From Hericium rajendrae (Eukaryota; Basidiomycota; Agaricomycetes; Russulales; Hericiaceae): 64,000 bases of DNA. Shown here one piece after another: positions 61,640-64,000 of the stretch (positions within the stretch are counted from its first letter, which is position 1; every line of letters begins with the position of its first letter). The position numbers and the translations under genes were made by a program. Location of the stretch: NCBI GenBank assembly GCA_033439255.1, contig CM065882.1, forward strand, positions 248,001-312,000, written 5' to 3'. Under the pieces are notes generated by a model that had not been told where the DNA came from, did no database searches, and was given only the letters and a program-made list of their open reading frames with translations.

Positions 61640-62847
61640 ACGTCTGGGAGGAGTTGTTGCAGGATCTTGTCGTAGGTCCTCGGATCTTAACTCCAGGTTA
61701 CTGCATCTCCCCTGCTGATCTGCAGTACAGGCTGTTCATGGTGCAATATGTTTTGTCTCCAGTATGTCACTGTACCCCGCCGGGTCGAGATGCAGCGAGA
61801 TCTGCTGTACTGGTCTAACGATATCGCATCACTCGGCATCTCCTCCGTCGGTCAGACTTTCAATCGAACGGTACCGATTCATATTTGCCCACCATGGGCT
61901 CCGTTGCCCGTCTCTTCACAAGTTTTGCAAACGCGAGAGCTGGTAAACAAGCGAAGGTCTGGACCACGAGGAGTTTGAGGAGATGCTCCCTATCAGGCTC
62001 CGGGTCGCATTGAGTTTTTGCATTTGTGGGCGTTATCGTGGATTTAGAGCGACTCTCGGTGACAATCCCAAGGAATCGGTGAGCGTGATTACTTGATGCC
62101 ATGGATATGTGGAGGTCGAATCGCGACCCCCTCGGACAACAAGAAACATTCTCGCCAAGCTCTAGTCCGACTTGTCAGAGAATTTTCTCGTGATTCCCGT
62201 TGAATCTGCTAGTCGACGACATTGCCAAGCACACCTTGTTCGTTCCAGACGCCCTGTTCCGGCGGAAGCAGTCGAGATCGAAATCTCAGACATGGGTGCC
62301 GCGGGCTGAGAAATCTTCGGCTCCCGAGCCCCCGCATTCATAGGACTAGATGCCGAAGGAGGTCAAGTAATCGAATTCATTGCAGCTCTCGCAGCGCCGT
62401 GGTGTCGCATAGGGGCATTCTATCTTTTCCCCGCTGACACTCGGTCTGGGTAGGGGACTGGAACCCCTGGTGACCATACGGCAGCTTTTCTCGTACATTC
62501 TGCACTTTCGTAGGGACATGGCTAATCCTCAGGAAACTCTGCTTTTATCACTCAGTAACTGCCTCGAAGACGGTGTCTGCCTGCGGAAGCCATTCGCTCG
62601 GACGCAGGCGCCATTGAGGGCTAAGGACTAGGTCAAGAGACGGAACTTTCGAGGCTTCCGCCCCCAAGTTATCTGCCATATTGAGTCGGACTCAATGCAC
62701 CATATTGTCAATTCGCGGACCCCGGTAGCCCTCTCTCGATGACGTTAACTCGCATCGAGGCCCTCCTGGTCGTCCCTATAAAACCATCCTCCCTATGTGT
62801 TGTCCTCACCGCGCCGCCCCACTACCTCTGCCAAATAACTTGCAAAG
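61640..62847. other. Intergenic region, 1.2 kb
   Basis: At 61891 an ATG in good context (CCACCATGG) begins MGSVARLFTSFANARAG, but it runs into unconvincing sequence. The rest reads as non-coding. The TATA box of the opsin-related gene lies near the right end. Confidence 0.4.
62777..62783 (+). promoter_or_regulatory. TATA box of the opsin-related gene
   Basis: TATAAAA about 70 bp before the ATG at 62848. Confidence 0.65.
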
Positions 62848-63910
62848 ATGGGTTCCTCAGTCGAGAGCAATCCCCCCGCTGCCCAGCTGCACATTCCGGA
62901 AGAAGGTACAGACTGGCTGTGGTCCGTCTTCGCGGTCTTCGTCGTGAGCCTGCTGTTCGTCGTGTTTTGGACCTTTATCGTACGTCCCCTATCATACTCT
63001 GCAGCTGGTTAGTGTCAAGCTCACGCGTCGGCGCAGACTCCGCGAGGCCAGCGCGCCTTCCACCATATAGCGATCGCTGTACTCGTCGTCGGCTCGATTG
63101 CATACTTCACGATGGCGTCCAACCTGGGCCAGTTGGCCGTGCGAGCTGAATTCCCGCGTGGGGACCCACCGGGCATCACGCGTGGCGTTTTCGTAGGTCC
63201 TTTTTCTCTTGGTTGGTCGCGTCGCACCTCATCTACGTCGCCTCATACAGTTCGCGCGCTACATCATGTGGGCGCTCAGTCTATCGTTGCTCACGCTATT
63301 CGTCCTGCTCGGCACCGGCTTTACGCTGTCCGAGATCTTCATCACCATCGTCTTCAACCTGACCTGGATCCTCCTCCTCCTCTTCGGCGCCGTCGTCCCG
63401 AGCCAGTATAAGTGGGGTTACTACACGCTCTCCGTGTTCGCCATATTTTGGGTCGTGTAAGTCCCCTTCCTGCCTCTGTGTGCGCCGCTCAATCCGCCCC
63501 ACAGTATTCACATCGGCTTCCTCGCGCCGCGCTCGTCGTTCCTGATCTACCGGCGCACGCAGCTCTGCAGCGCTCTTTGGATCACGTTCTTCTGGCTCGA
63601 GTACCCGCTCATCTGGGCGTTCTGCGACGGCGGCAACGTGATCTCGAACACAGGCGAGGTGATCTGGTACGGCATCGTGGACCTCCTCACGATGCCGGTC
63701 TTCCTCATCTGGCAACTCTGGAGCGTGCGCTTATGGGATTATGGCGCACTCGGCTTCTGCAGCGGCAAGGTCACCGACTTCGCGCCCTTGGCCGTCACGG
63801 GCGCCGCCGTGGGAGCCGGCGTCGAGCACCACCACCACGAGGGCGGCGAGCATGTGCACGGTCAGACGGAGAAGGCGAACCCGCCCGCGGGTGGGGGTGT
63901 CGCTACCTGA
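62848..63910 (+). CDS. Opsin-related protein (microbial-rhodopsin fold, no retinal Lys)
   Basis: Four exons (62848-62979, 63037-63192, 63251-63456, 63505-63910) give exactly 299 residues with seven hydrophobic helices. Helix A is WLWSVFAVFVVSLLFVVF; helix B has AIAVLVVGSIAYFTMAS; helix C starts RYIMWALSLSLLTL; helix F has LWITFFWLEYPLIWAF; helix G is WYGIVDLLTMPVFLIW. In bacteriorhodopsin helix C reads RYxDW and helix G DxxxK; here the Asp is Met and the Lys is Met, so no retinal can be bound. This fits the HSP30/YRO2/MRH1 group of opsin-related membrane proteins, often stress-induced. The tail is His- and Gly-rich (EHHHHEGGEHVHG). A strong TATA box precedes it. Confidence 0.9.
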
Positions 63911-64000
63911 GCTCACTGTTCTGCTGTCGTCTGTGCCGCGCCCTGGAAATACGGGGACACTGAAATTACGATTCTTAATGGTTTTTCACGCTCTGTTTCT

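Overview
The window is nuclear DNA of a filamentous basidiomycete, most likely an Agaricomycete. The evidence is GC-rich, intron-dense genes whose introns are mostly 45-60 nt with GT-AG ends and CTRA(T/C) branch points, together with protein families typical of mushrooms and polypores: F-box/LRR proteins, degenerate HNH proteins, opsin-related proteins and LanC-like proteins. No bacterial operons, CRISPR, rRNA or recognisable reverse-transcriptase or transposase genes were seen.

Left part (1-14.7 kb) is an accessory block. Five tandem copies or remnants of one unnamed protein family lie here (A 310-1559, B 4231-5425, C 5858-7038, truncated D 7601-8010, decayed E 9156-9560). A sixth copy (F) lies at 19190-20434 on the other strand. 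The copies share one exon layout and a core motif (DWDPL-x-LLHASSQFR). Between them sit an intact F-box/LRR gene (minus, 1903-3705) and an F-box/LRR remnant fused onto copy D. Then come two complete HNH-like genes on opposite strands (9687-11023 minus, 12800-14089 plus) with a coding-like unresolved island between them, and a small unknown gene (14257-14660).

Middle-left (14.7-28.4 kb) is conserved housekeeping: a Golgi Ca2+/Mn2+ P-type ATPase (PMR1/SPCA), family copy F, an RS-rich nuclear protein, a LanC-like protein bracketed by two identical tRNA-Arg(ACG) genes, and a PLP enzyme resembling the NifS-like part of molybdenum cofactor sulfurase.

28.4-36.2 kb is a gene-poor tract of nearly 8 kb. 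It holds diverged repeats that look like duplicated exon-intron units in decay, mostly readable on the minus strand.

Right part (36.2-64 kb) is again conserved: splicing factor CWC15, an RluA-type pseudouridine synthase, a saccharopine-dehydrogenase-like oxidoreductase, an extended SDR (dihydroflavonol-reductase/ketoreductase type), a third tRNA-Arg(ACG) with a 9-nt intron, an F-box-type protein of unknown role, two tandem pyridoxal-reductase-like aldo/keto reductases, the vesicle tether USO1/p115, a coiled-coil protein, a Pro-rich disordered protein, a small CHY zinc-finger protein that begins in a 5-nt coding exon, and an opsin-related seven-helix protein lacking the retinal lysine. Intron positions were assigned by eye from splice signals and frame continuity. 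For ten models the proposed exon sums were checked and are exact multiples of three.
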